64,000 bases of DNA from Halanaerobium hydrogeniformans (GTDB taxonomy: Bacteria > Bacillota > Halanaerobiia > Halanaerobiales > Halanaerobiaceae): positions 992,001 to 1,056,000 of the forward strand of contig NC_014654.1 of the NCBI RefSeq assembly GCF_000166415.1. Direction: 5' to 3'. Position 1 is the stretch's first letter, and every line of letters begins with the position of its first letter. The notes under the pieces were generated by a model. It saw nothing but the letters and a program-made list of their open reading frames with translations. It made no database searches and had not been told where the DNA came from. The position numbers and the translations under genes were made by a program. This document shows, one piece after another, positions 8,564 through 18,221 of this stretch.

Positions 8564-9685
8564 ATGGATTTAAAGATAGATTTTAAAAAATGGATATTTG
8601 TGATTATTATACTCAGCCTGATATTTATTATTTCAAGTTTTTTTATTCCAGAAACAAACTTAATTTCATCTCAGCCTACAAACGAAGAATATTTTAGGGG
8701 TAGAGTTTTAGAAATTGAAGAATATCAATCTGAGGATGGATATATTCAAGAGGCTTTAGTTGAAGTTACTGATGGACCCCTGGCTGGTGATATAGTAGAG
8801 ATTGAAAATGACTATCAGGCTGATCACAGATTTTTAAATATTAGACTGGAAGAAGGATTAAGGGTTGTTTTAGTTTCTTTTGAACATAATGGAACAAGAG
8901 ATATTTATCTGCAGGATATTGCAAGAGATCGAGGATTATTATTAGCGGTAATAATATTAGTTTTAGCTCTGCTTTTGGTTGGCAAACTAAAAGGTCTGGA
9001 AACTATATTTACCTTATTTATTACAGCATTTATAATTGTTCGGGTTATGCTGCCTCTTATTTTAGCGGGCTGGTCACCAATTTTGGCAACTACTTTTAGT
9101 GCACTTGCAGTTATAGTGTTAATTTTAACAATTATTGGTGGTTTGAATGTTAAATCTTTATCTGCAATAATTGGTACTGGTTCAGGTGTAATAATAGCCG
9201 GTATTTTGGCCTATTATATTGGAAATATAGCTCACCTATCAGGGCTTGGAACCCAGGAGGCTCAAATGTTAGCTTCAGGTATAGAAGGACTTGATTTCAG
9301 AGGCCTTTTATATGCAGGAATAATAATTGCTTCTTTAGGTGCAATTACTGATGTGGCAATGTCAATAGCTTCAGGAGCTTATCAGATTAAAAATGCCAAT
9401 CCTGAGATTGAATTTAAAGAATTAATGGATCATTCACTTGAGCTGGGAAGAGATATTATGGGGACAATGGCAAATACTCTGATCTTAGCCTATGTAGGTG
9501 GAGCAATTCCGTTTTTATTACTTTTATTATTTAATCAAATTTCCTGGTTGAGAATTATCAATATGGATTTTGTAGCAACAGAAATTTTAAGTGGTATAGC
9601 AGGAACGATAGGACTGGTAATTTCTATTCCTATTACAGCTTTTTCTGCAGCACTTTTAATTAATAAAGTTAAGAAAAAGCATTAA
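8564..9685 (+). CDS. YibE/F family polytopic membrane protein
   Basis: This integral membrane protein is of the YibE/F-like family, whose function is unknown. The N-terminal helix (WIFVIIILSLIFIISSFFIP) is followed by an extracytoplasmic domain of about 90 residues. About seven membrane helices follow, including LLLAVIILVLALLLVGKLKG and several glycine-rich helices. The motif SLGAITDVAMSIASGAYQI is conserved in the family. The ATG at 8564 is preferred; GTG 8555 and TTG 8552 are in frame just upstream but have no SD. The gene stands alone between the tRNA terminator and a c-di-GMP gene. Transport has been suggested for relatives but is not shown by this sequence. Confidence 0.85.
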   Translation: MDLKIDFKKWIFVIIILSLIFIISSFFIPETNLISSQPTNEEYFRGRVLEIEEYQSEDGYIQEALVEVTDGPLAGDIVEIENDYQADHRFLNIRLEEGLRVVLVSFEHNGTRDIYLQDIARDRGLLLAVIILVLALLLVGKLKGLETIFTLFITAFIIVRVMLPLILAGWSPILATTFSALAVIVLILTIIGGLNVKSLSAIIGTGSGVIIAGILAYYIGNIAHLSGLGTQEAQMLASGIEGLDFRGLLYAGIIIASLGAITDVAMSIASGAYQIKNANPEIEFKELMDHSLELGRDIMGTMANTLILAYVGGAIPFLLLLLFNQISWLRIINMDFVATEILSGIAGTIGLVISIPITAFSAALLINKVKKKH

Positions 9686-9697
9686 TTATTTTACTGC

Positions 9698-9727
9698 TTG
9701 ATAATATTGCTAATTTTAGTATATAAT
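9698..9727 (+). promoter_or_regulatory. sigma-A promoter for the EAL-domain gene
   Basis: TTGATA at 9698-9703 and a perfect TATAAT at 9722-9727 are 18 bases apart. The start would be near 9734, giving a leader of about 110 bases before the ATG at 9846. The leader contains the hairpin at 9763-9803. Confidence 0.65.
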
Positions 9728-9762
9728 GAAGTTAAAATAGTAAATAAATTTTGTAAATTATT

Positions 9763-9803
9763 AAAACTCCGGTTATAGCTTTATAAGCTTTAGCTGGAGT
9801 TTT
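9763..9803 (+). terminator. leader hairpin, possible attenuator
   Basis: AAAACTCC (9763-9770) pairs with GGAGTTTT (9796-9803). Inside it AGCTT and AAGCT can also pair. The T-run is only four bases before ATCTATATT. It could terminate the yibE/F transcript, but it lies downstream of the 9698 promoter and so must also be in the leader of the EAL gene. Confidence 0.55.
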
Positions 9804-9845
9804 ATCTATATTAGTAAAATAGTTACGCTTTGATTGGAGGATATT

Positions 9846-11375
9846 ATGAAAAAAAATGATAGTAATAATCCTGTTAGGAAAATAGTCATTAGATATTTCG
9901 TGTTTGGGATTTTATGGATATTGTTTTCTGATTCTTTAGCTGCCTTTCTTTTTAAAGATTATGTTAGCTATCAGCAAATCCAGTCGGTAAAAGGGATAGC
10001 CTTTGTTGTAATAACAGGTTTCTTTTTATATTATCTTCTAGTTAGTAATTTTGAAGAGATTTTTAAAAAAGAGGAAGAGTTATATCAGCAGGCTTATTAT
10101 GATTCATTAACCTCACTTCCTAATAAAAGATATTTAGATGAAGAATTAAAAGCTAAGATAAAAAAATCACAAAATAATAAAAATTATAACTTTGCAGTTT
10201 TTTACATAAATATTGAAAATATTAATACTTTAATGGATATTAAAGGCTATAAGCAGACCAGTAATTTTATCAAAAAACTGGCTGATATCTTAAAAGATAT
10301 AGAAAAAGAAGATTCAAAATCATTTATTGCAAATTATAATTATAGTAAGTTTATAATCATTAACAATAGGGTCAACAAGAAAAAATATAGTAAGAAAGCA
10401 GAAAAAATTCTAGCAGCTGTTCAAAAACTCTGGGAAAAAGGAGAAATAGATTATTATTTAAATATTAATATAGGTATAGCTTTTTACCCTGATTCTGCAT
10501 TAGATGGTGAAGGATTAATTTCGGCTGCTCAAATAGCTGCTCACAGTATAGAAAATAAGAAACAAAATTATAGATTTTTTGATCAGGAACTTTATTTAAG
10601 AAAGTTGAAATTTGAAAATCTAAAACAAGATTTAAGAACCGGTTTAGAAAAAGATGAGTTTTCACTTGTCTATCAACCTAAAATCAGGCTTAGTGATAAA
10701 AAAATTGTCAGTTTAGAAGCTTTAATTCGCTGGCAGCATCCTGATTTAGGTATTATTTCTCCAGCAGAATTTATACCAATTGCCGAAAAAACTCATCTGA
10801 TTAGAGAAATAGGCTGCTGGGTATTAGATGAAGTTTTAAAGCAGATAAGCAAGTGGAAAAATAATACTGAAGAAGAAATCAAGGTTTCTATTAATTTATC
10901 TCCACTGGAATTATCCAATCCAAATAAAATTAAAAATATTGATAGGGCTTTTGAGAAATATAAAATAAAACAGGAGCTAATAGAATTTGAAATAACAGAA
11001 AATGCTTTTTTAGATAATAAATATAATTTTCTAAAGATCTTAAAGCAATTAAAGGGACGAGGTTTTACTATAGCTTTAGATGATTTTGGAAGTGGTTATT
11101 CTTCTTTAAATTATCTTAGCTATTTACCTATTGATAAATTAAAAATTGATAAATTATTTGTAGATAATTTAGAAAAAGAGAAAAATCAGCTTTTAACTCA
11201 ATCGATAATTAGTTTATCACATAATTTAGATTTAAGTGTTATTGCCGAAGGAGTAGAAACCAAAGAACAATTAGATCTGCTTGAAAAATTCAATTGTGAC
11301 CAGGTTCAGGGTTATTATTTTTATAAAGCACTTAGTCCAAAAGAAATAGAAAAATTATTGCTAAATAACGACTGA
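9846..11375 (+). CDS. membrane EAL phosphodiesterase with degenerate GGDEF domain
   Basis: This is a predicted c-di-GMP phosphodiesterase that hydrolyses c-di-GMP to pGpG. Two N-terminal membrane helices (about residues 14-32 and 45-65) lead into a GGDEF-fold domain whose signature is lost: the loop reads NYNYSKF, so diguanylate cyclase activity is unlikely. The C-terminal EAL domain (about 255-505) keeps the catalytic set: LEALIRW, INLSPLEL, EITENAF, DDFGSGYSS, KIDKLF, AEGVET and DQVQGYYF. The ATG at 9846 has SD TTGGAGG; the TTG at 9834 would lie inside that SD. It is monocistronic, with a promoter at 9698. It may lower c-di-GMP for targets such as the MshEN glycosyltransferase at 55913. Confidence 0.9.
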   Translation: MKKNDSNNPVRKIVIRYFVFGILWILFSDSLAAFLFKDYVSYQQIQSVKGIAFVVITGFFLYYLLVSNFEEIFKKEEELYQQAYYDSLTSLPNKRYLDEELKAKIKKSQNNKNYNFAVFYINIENINTLMDIKGYKQTSNFIKKLADILKDIEKEDSKSFIANYNYSKFIIINNRVNKKKYSKKAEKILAAVQKLWEKGEIDYYLNINIGIAFYPDSALDGEGLISAAQIAAHSIENKKQNYRFFDQELYLRKLKFENLKQDLRTGLEKDEFSLVYQPKIRLSDKKIVSLEALIRWQHPDLGIISPAEFIPIAEKTHLIREIGCWVLDEVLKQISKWKNNTEEEIKVSINLSPLELSNPNKIKNIDRAFEKYKIKQELIEFEITENAFLDNKYNFLKILKQLKGRGFTIALDDFGSGYSSLNYLSYLPIDKLKIDKLFVDNLEKEKNQLLTQSIISLSHNLDLSVIAEGVETKEQLDLLEKFNCDQVQGYYFYKALSPKEIEKLLLNND

Positions 11376-11461
11376 TTTTAATCTTTAATTTTTTTAAAAA
11401 CTATGCTATAATATATATACCTTGTTGACCATAAGTCATATTACAGTGGAGGGAATAAAGA

Positions 11462-12094
11462 TTGGCTAAAAAGACAAAAAAATCGCTTAAGAGGCGTAAC
11501 ACAATTTTAAGAGAAGCAGAAAAGCTATTTATTGAAGAAGGTTTTGAAAAAGCAACTGTTAAAGAAATTGCCGAAAGAGCAGGAGTTGCTAAAGGAACCT
11601 TTTATTATTATTTTGACACAAAAGAAGATATAATTAATGCTTTGTTAGGAAAAAGGTATAATCATACTGAAAAAAAAGCTCAACATATTTTAGAAAGTGA
11701 TAAATACAGTCCACTTGAAAAATTAGAAAAAGTAATTTTAAGGCTTATTTTTACCAGACAGGGTAATTTTAAGGTTTATGAGTTTTTTAAGATAGATGAA
11801 AATGCAAAGTTTATGAAAAAAAGAAATAAAGAATTCTGGAATAAGTTTATTCCGGTTTTTACTGAAATAGTAAAAGAAGGTGTAGAAGCTGGAGTGTTTG
11901 AAACCGACTACCCGGAAGAATTAACAGAAATATTATTTATGGGTATTGATGGTTTTTTGCATCGGCATTATGCTAAATTTACTACCAAAGAAATGTACCA
12001 GGCAAAATTTTGTGCTGTAGAAGAATTATTAACCAAAGCACTTAATTTAAAAGGACAAAAAGTTGATCTATCATTGATGAAACCGGATAATTAA
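11462..12094 (+). CDS. TetR/AcrR family transcriptional regulator
   Basis: This is a one-component repressor. The N-terminal helix-turn-helix is in the FEKATVKEIAERAGVAKGTF and YYYFDTKEDI segments. The C-terminal ligand-binding half (about residues 70-210) is not diagnostic of a ligand. The TTG at 11462 has SD GGAGGG at 11448-11453 with 8-base spacing. A TATAAT at 11407-11412 and the imperfect repeat TGAC-CATAA-GTCA (11425-11437) lie just upstream, so autoregulation is possible. No efflux or enzyme gene is adjacent. The next item downstream is tRNA-Leu, so its target cannot be guessed. Confidence 0.9.
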   Translation: MAKKTKKSLKRRNTILREAEKLFIEEGFEKATVKEIAERAGVAKGTFYYYFDTKEDIINALLGKRYNHTEKKAQHILESDKYSPLEKLEKVILRLIFTRQGNFKVYEFFKIDENAKFMKKRNKEFWNKFIPVFTEIVKEGVEAGVFETDYPEELTEILFMGIDGFLHRHYAKFTTKEMYQAKFCAVEELLTKALNLKGQKVDLSLMKPDN

Positions 12095-12134
12095 ATTTAA
12101 TCTAAAATTTATTAAGAAAATTAGGTCTTAAGTC

Positions 12135-12163
12135 TTGACATTTATAAAAAGCTATGCTAACAT
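12135..12163 (+). promoter_or_regulatory. extended -10 promoter of tRNA-Leu
   Basis: TTGACA at 12135-12140 is followed by 17 bases and TAACAT at 12158-12163, with TG one base before the -10 (TGCTAACAT). It lies 75 bases upstream of tRNA-Leu. Confidence 0.7.
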
Positions 12164-12238
12164 TATATGTGCTTTTTGTGAAAAGTAAAGTTAATTTTTA
12201 CAATTAAAATAATTAATTTGAAATTATCTCAAAAGCTT

Positions 12239-12324
12239 GCGAAAGTGGCGGAATTGGCAGACGCGCTAGATTTAGGATCTAGTGGGTAATCCCCGTGTGG
12301 GTTCGAGTCCCACCTTTCGCACCA
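12239..12324 (+). tRNA. tRNA-Leu(TAG)
   Basis: An 86-base class II tRNA with a long variable arm. The acceptor GCGAAAG pairs with CTTTCGC, the anticodon loop TTTAGGA gives TAG (reads CUA), the discriminator is A, and CCA is encoded. Confidence 0.97.
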
Positions 12325-12345
12325 TTTAATAATTCTGTCATTGAC

Positions 12346-12375
12346 CCCCGATATTGGCCCGGTGCCAGATCGGGG
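12346..12375 (+). other. GC-rich hairpin between tRNA-Leu and tig
   Basis: CCCCGAT (12346-12352) pairs with ATCGGGG (12369-12375), with an inner TGGC/GCCA helix. There is no T-run, so it is a weak candidate for a terminator. It may be a processing or leader structure in front of the trigger factor gene. Confidence 0.55.
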
Positions 12376-12436
12376 ATTATTAACATATAGAGCCTATAAC
12401 AAAATAGTTTTTAAATATGAGTTAGGAGGAATATTG

Positions 12437-13717
12437 GTGGAAATAAATAAAGAGGTATTAGAAGGTAACAAGATTAAACTGGATATTGAAATAGAAAGTG
12501 AAAAGGTTGAAGAAGCTTTAGAAAAAGCATATCGTAAGGTTGTTAAAGATATGACCATTCCTGGTTTTAGAAAAGGGAAAGCTCCTCGAAAAATTGTAGA
12601 AAAAAGATATGGTGAAGAGGTGCTTCATAAAGATGCACTTGATATTTTAATTCCTCAGGGATATAGTCAAGCATTAGAAGAAACTGATATTGAACCAATA
12701 GATCAACCAGAAATTGCAGATTTTTATATTGCCAAAGGTGAGCCTGCTAAATTTACAGCAGTAGTTGAAGTTAAACCTGAAGTAGAACTTGGTGAATATA
12801 AAGATTTAGGTATAGAAAAAGAAGATGCTTCTGTAAAAGAAGAAGAAATAGATGCACGTCTTAAAAATATGCAAAATGAACACAGCCAGCTTGTAACTTC
12901 TGAAAGAAAAGAACTGCAGGAAGGTGATTTTGCAATAATAGATTTTACCGGTTATGTTGATGGAGAAGAATTCCCCGGTGGATCTGCTGAAGAATACAGT
13001 TTAGAGATTGGGTCAGGTAGCTTTATTCCTGGTTTTGAAGAACAGCTGATTGGACTTGAGGTTGGTGAAGAAAAAACTGTTGAAGTAACCTTCCCCGAAG
13101 AATATCAGGCAGATGACTTAGCCGGTCAGGATGCTTCATTTGATGTAAAGTTAAAAGAAATCAAGGTTAGAAAGTCTCCAGAGCTTGATGATGATTTTGC
13201 TGTTGAAGCCAGTGAATATGAAACTTTAGCTGAATTAAAAGAAAGTATTAAAGAAGAGCTTTCAGAACAAAAAGAAAAAAATGCTGAAAATAACTATAGA
13301 GAAGAATTAATTAAAAAAGTAAGTGAAAATGCTGAAGTTGAGATGACTGATACTTTAGTAGATGAACAGCTTGATCAAATGTTCCAGAGTCTTTCCCAAT
13401 CAATTTCTCAGCAGGGTATGGAAGTTGAAGATTATCTAGGATATATGGGAATAGATGAGGAAGAATGGCGTGAACAGAATAGAGATTCTGCAGCTGAAAG
13501 AGCTAAAGAATTGCTTGTTTTAGATGCTATTGCAGAAGTTGAGGGAATTGAAATTAGTGATGAAGAATTAGATGAAGAAATAGAAAATATAGCTGAAATA
13601 CATGACAGAGAAGCTGAACAAATTAAAGCTATCTTTCAGATGCAGGGACAGCTTGAAACTCTAAAAGATGATATTAAACGTCAAAAAACTATTGAGTTTT
13701 TAAAAGAAAATAACTAA
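12437..13717 (+). CDS. tig: trigger factor, ribosome-associated chaperone
   Basis: This ribosome-bound peptidyl-prolyl isomerase and chaperone meets nascent chains at the exit tunnel. The N-terminal ribosome-binding loop reads GFRKGKAPRKIVEKRYG. The FKBP-type PPIase domain (about residues 155-240) includes GDFAIIDFTGYVDGEEF and GSGSFIPGFEEQL. The C-terminal helical chaperone domain runs to the end. The GTG at 12437 follows SD AGGAGG (12424-12429) by 7 bases; the TTG at 12434 is possible. A longer frame open from 12341 crosses the hairpin and lacks an SD. It heads the tig-clpP-clpX-lon-ysxC block. Its 426 residues are normal. Confidence 0.96.
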   Translation: MEINKEVLEGNKIKLDIEIESEKVEEALEKAYRKVVKDMTIPGFRKGKAPRKIVEKRYGEEVLHKDALDILIPQGYSQALEETDIEPIDQPEIADFYIAKGEPAKFTAVVEVKPEVELGEYKDLGIEKEDASVKEEEIDARLKNMQNEHSQLVTSERKELQEGDFAIIDFTGYVDGEEFPGGSAEEYSLEIGSGSFIPGFEEQLIGLEVGEEKTVEVTFPEEYQADDLAGQDASFDVKLKEIKVRKSPELDDDFAVEASEYETLAELKESIKEELSEQKEKNAENNYREELIKKVSENAEVEMTDTLVDEQLDQMFQSLSQSISQQGMEVEDYLGYMGIDEEEWREQNRDSAAERAKELLVLDAIAEVEGIEISDEELDEEIENIAEIHDREAEQIKAIFQMQGQLETLKDDIKRQKTIEFLKENN

Positions 13718-13819
13718 ATGTAATTATAGTATTTTGTAAATTATTAACTGTTTTTAAGTGATAATACTGTTATAATTTATTTAAATACTTTGATTTAAAA
13801 AATAAGGAGGTAAATTGTT

Positions 13820-14416
13820 ATGAGCCTTATACCAATGGTAGTAGAACAAACAAATCGAGGAGAGAGATCATATGATATATACTCTCGTCTTTTAAAAGAT
13901 AGAATCGTATTCTTAGGTTCTCCAGTATCAGATCAGGTCGCCAATACAGTAATTGCTCAATTGCTTTTTTTGGAAGCAGATAATCCAGATAAAGATATAT
14001 ATCTTTATATTAACAGCCCAGGAGGTTCTGTAACAGCTGCTCTGGCTATGTATGATACAATGCAATATATTAAACCTGATGTTGTTACAATCGGTATGGG
14101 ACAGGCCGCAAGTGCGGGTGCACTTCTTTTAGCAGCTGGTGCTGAAGGTAAACGTTATGCTTTACCTTATGCGAGGGTTATGATCCATCAACCTGCTGGA
14201 GGAGCACAGGGAAAAGCTACTGAAGCGGAGATTCATATTAAAGAGCTGATGAGGATTAGAGAGCTCTTAAATCAAATATTAAGTGAGCATACTGGTCAGG
14301 ATGTAGAAAAGATTGCTCAGGATGTAGAAAAAGATTATTTCATGACTGCAGAAGAAGCACTTGATTATGGTATCATTGATGAAGTAATCACACGTAACGA
14401 GTTAGAGGAAAAGTAA
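13820..14416 (+). CDS. clpP: ATP-dependent Clp protease proteolytic subunit
   Basis: This is the tetradecameric serine protease chamber that works with ClpX. The catalytic Ser is in [14 protein letters not shown], the His in [11 protein letters not shown], and the Asp lies near the segment [19 protein letters not shown]. Its 198 residues are standard. The ATG has SD AAGGAGG at 13803-13809. A TATAAT at 13771-13776 without a good -35 may be its own promoter. No CtsR- or HrcA-type operator was recognised. Confidence 0.97.
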   Translation: MSLIPMVVEQTNRGERSYDIYSRLLKDRIVFLGSPVSDQVANTVIAQLLFLEADNPDKDIYLYINSPGGSVTAALAMYDTMQYIKPDVVTIGMGQAASAGALLLAAGAEGKRYALPYARVMIHQPAGGAQGKATEAEIHIKELMRIRELLNQILSEHTGQDVEKIAQDVEKDYFMTAEEALDYGIIDEVITRNELEEK

Positions 14417-14437
14417 TTTAGCCTAAGAGGTGATATA

Positions 14438-15703
14438 ATGTTTAAATTTGGCGATCATGAAGAAGGAGAACTTAAATGTTCTTTTTGTGGAAAAAGCCAG
14501 GATCAAGTAAAAAAGCTAGTTGCTGGCCCAGGTGTATATATATGTGATGAATGTATAGAATTATGTAATGAAATTGTTGAAGAAGAAATTGATGAAGAAA
14601 TTGATCTTAAGCTTAGTGAAATACCAAAACCAAAAGAAATAAAAGAAATCTTAGACCAATATGTAATTGGTCAAGAAAGAGCCAAAAAATCACTGTCTGT
14701 TGCTGTATATAACCATTATAAAAGGGTTAATACAAATATGGTAGTTGATGATGTTGAATTACAGAAAAGTAATATTATGATGGTTGGACCAACCGGATGT
14801 GGTAAAACATTAATGGCTCAGACTTTAGCAAGAATCTTAGATGTTCCTTTTGCTATTACAGATGCTACTTCTTTAACAGAGGCTGGTTATGTAGGAGAAG
14901 ATGTAGAGAATATTCTCCTCAAATTAATTCAGGCTGCTGATTATGATGTAGAAAAAGCGGAAAAGGGAATTATTTATGTAGATGAAATTGATAAAATTGC
15001 CCGCAAATCAGAAAACACCTCTATAACTAGAGATGTGTCTGGAGAGGGAGTACAGCAGGCACTGCTCAAAATAATTGAAGGGACAGTTGCAAGCGTACCA
15101 CCACAGGGAGGCAGAAAACATCCCCACCAGGAATTCATTCAGATAGATACAACAGATATTTTATTTATTGCCGGTGGAGCTTTTGATGGTCTGGAAAAAT
15201 TAATTGATTCTAGAATTAGTGAAAAAGTGATGGGTTTTGGTGCTGATATTAAAACCAAGAATGAAAGTAAAAATATAGGAGAAATTTTAAAGCATATTCA
15301 ACCACAGGATCTTCTTCATTATGGTTTGATTCCTGAATTTATCGGTAGAATGCCTGTTCAGGTGACTTTAGACGAACTTGAAGTTGAAGATATGGTGAGA
15401 ATAATGCAGGAGCCTCGTAATGCACTTGTAAAACAATATCAGAAGTTTTTCTTGATGGATGATATAGAGTTAGAATTTACAGATGATGCTTTAGAAGCTA
15501 TTGCCAATCAGGCACTTTCTAGAAATACAGGTGCCCGTGGTTTAAGATCTGTAGTAGAAAATACTGTACTTGATATTATGTATGACTTACCATCAAGACC
15601 AGAAATCAAAAAATGCATTATAACTAAAGAGGTTATAGAAAATAATGCAGATCCAATTTTAGAAATAGAAGATGAAATGACAGAAAAAGAAGAAAGTGCT
15701 TAA
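14438..15703 (+). CDS. clpX: ATP-dependent Clp protease ATP-binding subunit
   Basis: This AAA+ unfoldase delivers substrates to ClpP. The N-terminal C4 zinc-binding domain is CSFCGK...CDECIELC (about residues 10-45). Walker A is GPTGCGKT and Walker B is [11 protein letters not shown]. The GYVGEDVEN pore region, the RKHPHQEF segment and a C-terminal AAA lid are present. It starts 21 bases after clpP with SD AGAGGTGAT. An intrinsic terminator follows at 15763. Confidence 0.97.
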   Translation: MFKFGDHEEGELKCSFCGKSQDQVKKLVAGPGVYICDECIELCNEIVEEEIDEEIDLKLSEIPKPKEIKEILDQYVIGQERAKKSLSVAVYNHYKRVNTNMVVDDVELQKSNIMMVGPTGCGKTLMAQTLARILDVPFAITDATSLTEAGYVGEDVENILLKLIQAADYDVEKAEKGIIYVDEIDKIARKSENTSITRDVSGEGVQQALLKIIEGTVASVPPQGGRKHPHQEFIQIDTTDILFIAGGAFDGLEKLIDSRISEKVMGFGADIKTKNESKNIGEILKHIQPQDLLHYGLIPEFIGRMPVQVTLDELEVEDMVRIMQEPRNALVKQYQKFFLMDDIELEFTDDALEAIANQALSRNTGARGLRSVVENTVLDIMYDLPSRPEIKKCIITKEVIENNADPILEIEDEMTEKEESA

Positions 15704-15762
15704 AAACTTAGTTCAGACTAAAATCATTTAGTTCTCTGCTAAGGATTGCTTTACTAAGAATT

Positions 15763-15808
15763 AGAGATAATATTACTCTTTAAGAGTGGTATTGTCTCTT
15801 TCGTTTTT
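15763..15808 (+). terminator. terminator after clpX
   Basis: An 18-base arm (15763-15780) pairs fully, allowing three G-U pairs, with 15782-15799, and is followed by TTCGTTTTT. It separates the clpPX transcript from lon. Confidence 0.8.
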
Positions 15809-15869
15809 AAAGATTTATAAAGGTAAAATATTAATTATATCGAATTATAATAGGTGAGAGGTGAGATAA

Positions 15870-18221
15870 ATGTCTGAAGCAATTAAAAGTAAAAAAACTA
15901 TGGAACTGCCTTTGCTGGCTTCAAGAGGAGTAATTGTTTTTCCCCATATGGTTATACCTCTTTTAGTGGGTAGAGATAAGTCGATTGAAGCACTTGAAGA
16001 AGCAATGATGGAAGAGAAGAAAATTATTATTGTGGCCCAAAAGGATGAAAAAATCGAGGACCCAGAAATAGATGATATTTATTCATTTGGTACTATTGCT
16101 GAGGTTAAGCAATTTGTTAAATTACCAAATGATATGATGAAAGTAGTTGTAGAAGGTTTAGAAAGAGCCAGAGTTAAAAGATATATTGATACTGAAGGTT
16201 ATTTTCTAGCCGAGGTAGAAAGTTGCCCTGAAGAAAAAGTTGAGGTTGATACTGAAACAAAGGCTCTGATGAGAACAGTTGTTAAAGAGTTTGAACAGTA
16301 TATAAAATTCAATCGTAATTTACCCGCAGAAACCATTATGTCGGTTAATGATATAGAAGATCCCGGTAGACTGGCAGATGTTATATCTTCGCAAATCGAC
16401 TTAAAATATCAGCAGCTGCAGGAACTTTTAGAGGCAACTGATATAATAGAACGTTTAGAAAAAATGCTGGCTGTACTTCGTAGTGAGATAGAGGTTCTTA
16501 AAATTGAGCAAGATATAAATAAGAGAGTGAAAAAAAAGGTAGAGAAAAATCAAAAAGAATATTATCTGCGCGAAAAGATGAAAGTTATTAAAGATGAACT
16601 TGATGAAGATCAGGGTGCAAGTGCAGAGATAGCGGAGTATTATGAAAAGCTTGAAGAAGTAGATCTACCTGAAAAAGCTGCAGAAAAAATTGAAGAGGAG
16701 ATAAAAAAATTGGATCGAACCCCAAATATGTCTCCTGAGGCAACTGTGATACGTAATTATCTTGACTTTATACTTGATTTACCATGGAATATTTCTAAAG
16801 AAGACGAAATTGATATTAAAAAATCTGATGAGATACTTGAGGCAGATCACTATGGTTTAGAAGATGTCAAAGAAAGAATCATCGAATATCTGGCTGTAAG
16901 GAAAATGGCACCTGCTAAAAAGAGCCCGATCTTATGTCTTGTAGGTGCTCCAGGAGTTGGTAAAACTTCACTTGGGCGTTCAATTGCAAGGGCTTTAAAT
17001 AGAGAATTTGTTCGCCTGTCTTTAGGTGGTGTAAAAGATGAGGCAGAAATTAGAGGGCACCGTAGAACCTATATTGGTTCACGTCCAGGTAGGATATTAA
17101 GTGCAATAAAAGATGCTGGTACTAAAAATCCTGTGTTTTTATTAGATGAAGTGGACAAAATGAGTTCCGATTTTAGAGGAGATCCCGCCTCAGCTTTATT
17201 AGAAGTTCTTGACCCGGAGCAAAATATAGAGTTTAGTGATCATTATTTAGAACTTCCTTTTGATTTATCAGAAGTATTATTTGTGACCACTGCTAATGTT
17301 GCTCATACAATACCGGCTCCACTTTTAGATAGAATGGAATTGATAGAGATACCTGGTTATACAGAAGATGAAAAATTAAAAATAGCAGAAAAACATCTCT
17401 TGCCAGATATTTATGAAGATCATGGTTTAAAAGAAGATCAAATCAACATTTCTTCTAATGCTATTTATAAGGTTATTAGAGAATATACAAGAGAAGCTGG
17501 AGTTAGAAATCTTGAGCGCAAACTTGCAGCAATTGCTCGTAAAGTAGCTAGGGAATTTTTAGAAGGCAGAGACAAAAAAGTATTAGTAGCTGTAAATAGT
17601 GTTGAAAAATACCTTGGTTTACCAGATTATGAATATCAGCAGAGCAGCTTGGAGGATAGAGTTGGAGTTGCAACCGGTTTAGCCTATAATCAGGCAGGTG
17701 GAGACATTTTAGATATTGAGGTTGCTGTAGTACCGGGCAAAGGAGAGCTTACTCTAACTGGTTCTTTAGGTGATGTTATGAAAGAATCAGCCCAGGCTGC
17801 ATTGAGTTATGTTCGTTCAAAACAAAATGAACTTTCTTTAACTGATGGATTTTATAAAAACTTTGATATTCATATTCATGTTCCTCAAGGTGCCGTACCA
17901 AAAGATGGCCCATCTGCAGGAATCACAATTGCTATTGCTCTTGCTTCTGCACTTACAAATCGTAAGGTGCGGGGAGATTATGCAATGACAGGAGAGATTT
18001 CACTTAGAGGTAGGGTGCTGCCAATCGGTGGCTTAAAAACTAAAATTCTTGCCGGCCGTAGAGCGGGTTTAAGTAAGTTTATATTACCTCAAAAAAACAA
18101 AAACAATTATGAAGAAATAGATAGAGAAATAACAAAAGATATAGAGGTTTCTTTTGTTTCTCATATGGATGAAGTATTAGAAATGCTGTTATGTAAGGAA
18201 GATGAAAATGAAATTGAGTAA
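15870..18221 (+). CDS. lon: ATP-dependent protease Lon
   Basis: This is a AAA+ serine protease for damaged and regulatory proteins. The N-terminal substrate-binding domain (about residues 12-205) precedes a coiled-coil and the AAA module with Walker A GAPGVGKTSLG and Walker B VFLLDEVDKM. The C-terminal protease domain holds the Ser-Lys dyad: Ser in PKDGPSAGITIA and Lys in GGLKTKILAGRRAG. Its 783 residues are typical. The ATG at 15870 has SD GAGAGGTGAG. It overlaps the ysxC gene by 14 bases, the usual lon-ysxC arrangement. Confidence 0.97.
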   Translation: MSEAIKSKKTMELPLLASRGVIVFPHMVIPLLVGRDKSIEALEEAMMEEKKIIIVAQKDEKIEDPEIDDIYSFGTIAEVKQFVKLPNDMMKVVVEGLERARVKRYIDTEGYFLAEVESCPEEKVEVDTETKALMRTVVKEFEQYIKFNRNLPAETIMSVNDIEDPGRLADVISSQIDLKYQQLQELLEATDIIERLEKMLAVLRSEIEVLKIEQDINKRVKKKVEKNQKEYYLREKMKVIKDELDEDQGASAEIAEYYEKLEEVDLPEKAAEKIEEEIKKLDRTPNMSPEATVIRNYLDFILDLPWNISKEDEIDIKKSDEILEADHYGLEDVKERIIEYLAVRKMAPAKKSPILCLVGAPGVGKTSLGRSIARALNREFVRLSLGGVKDEAEIRGHRRTYIGSRPGRILSAIKDAGTKNPVFLLDEVDKMSSDFRGDPASALLEVLDPEQNIEFSDHYLELPFDLSEVLFVTTANVAHTIPAPLLDRMELIEIPGYTEDEKLKIAEKHLLPDIYEDHGLKEDQINISSNAIYKVIREYTREAGVRNLERKLAAIARKVAREFLEGRDKKVLVAVNSVEKYLGLPDYEYQQSSLEDRVGVATGLAYNQAGGDILDIEVAVVPGKGELTLTGSLGDVMKESAQAALSYVRSKQNELSLTDGFYKNFDIHIHVPQGAVPKDGPSAGITIAIALASALTNRKVRGDYAMTGEISLRGRVLPIGGLKTKILAGRRAGLSKFILPQKNKNNYEEIDREITKDIEVSFVSHMDEVLEMLLCKEDENEIE

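Noticed and set aside
11425-11437. TGAC-CATAA-GTCA as a confirmed TetR operator
   Set aside because: Arms of only four bases; too short to list as a separate site without binding or conservation evidence.
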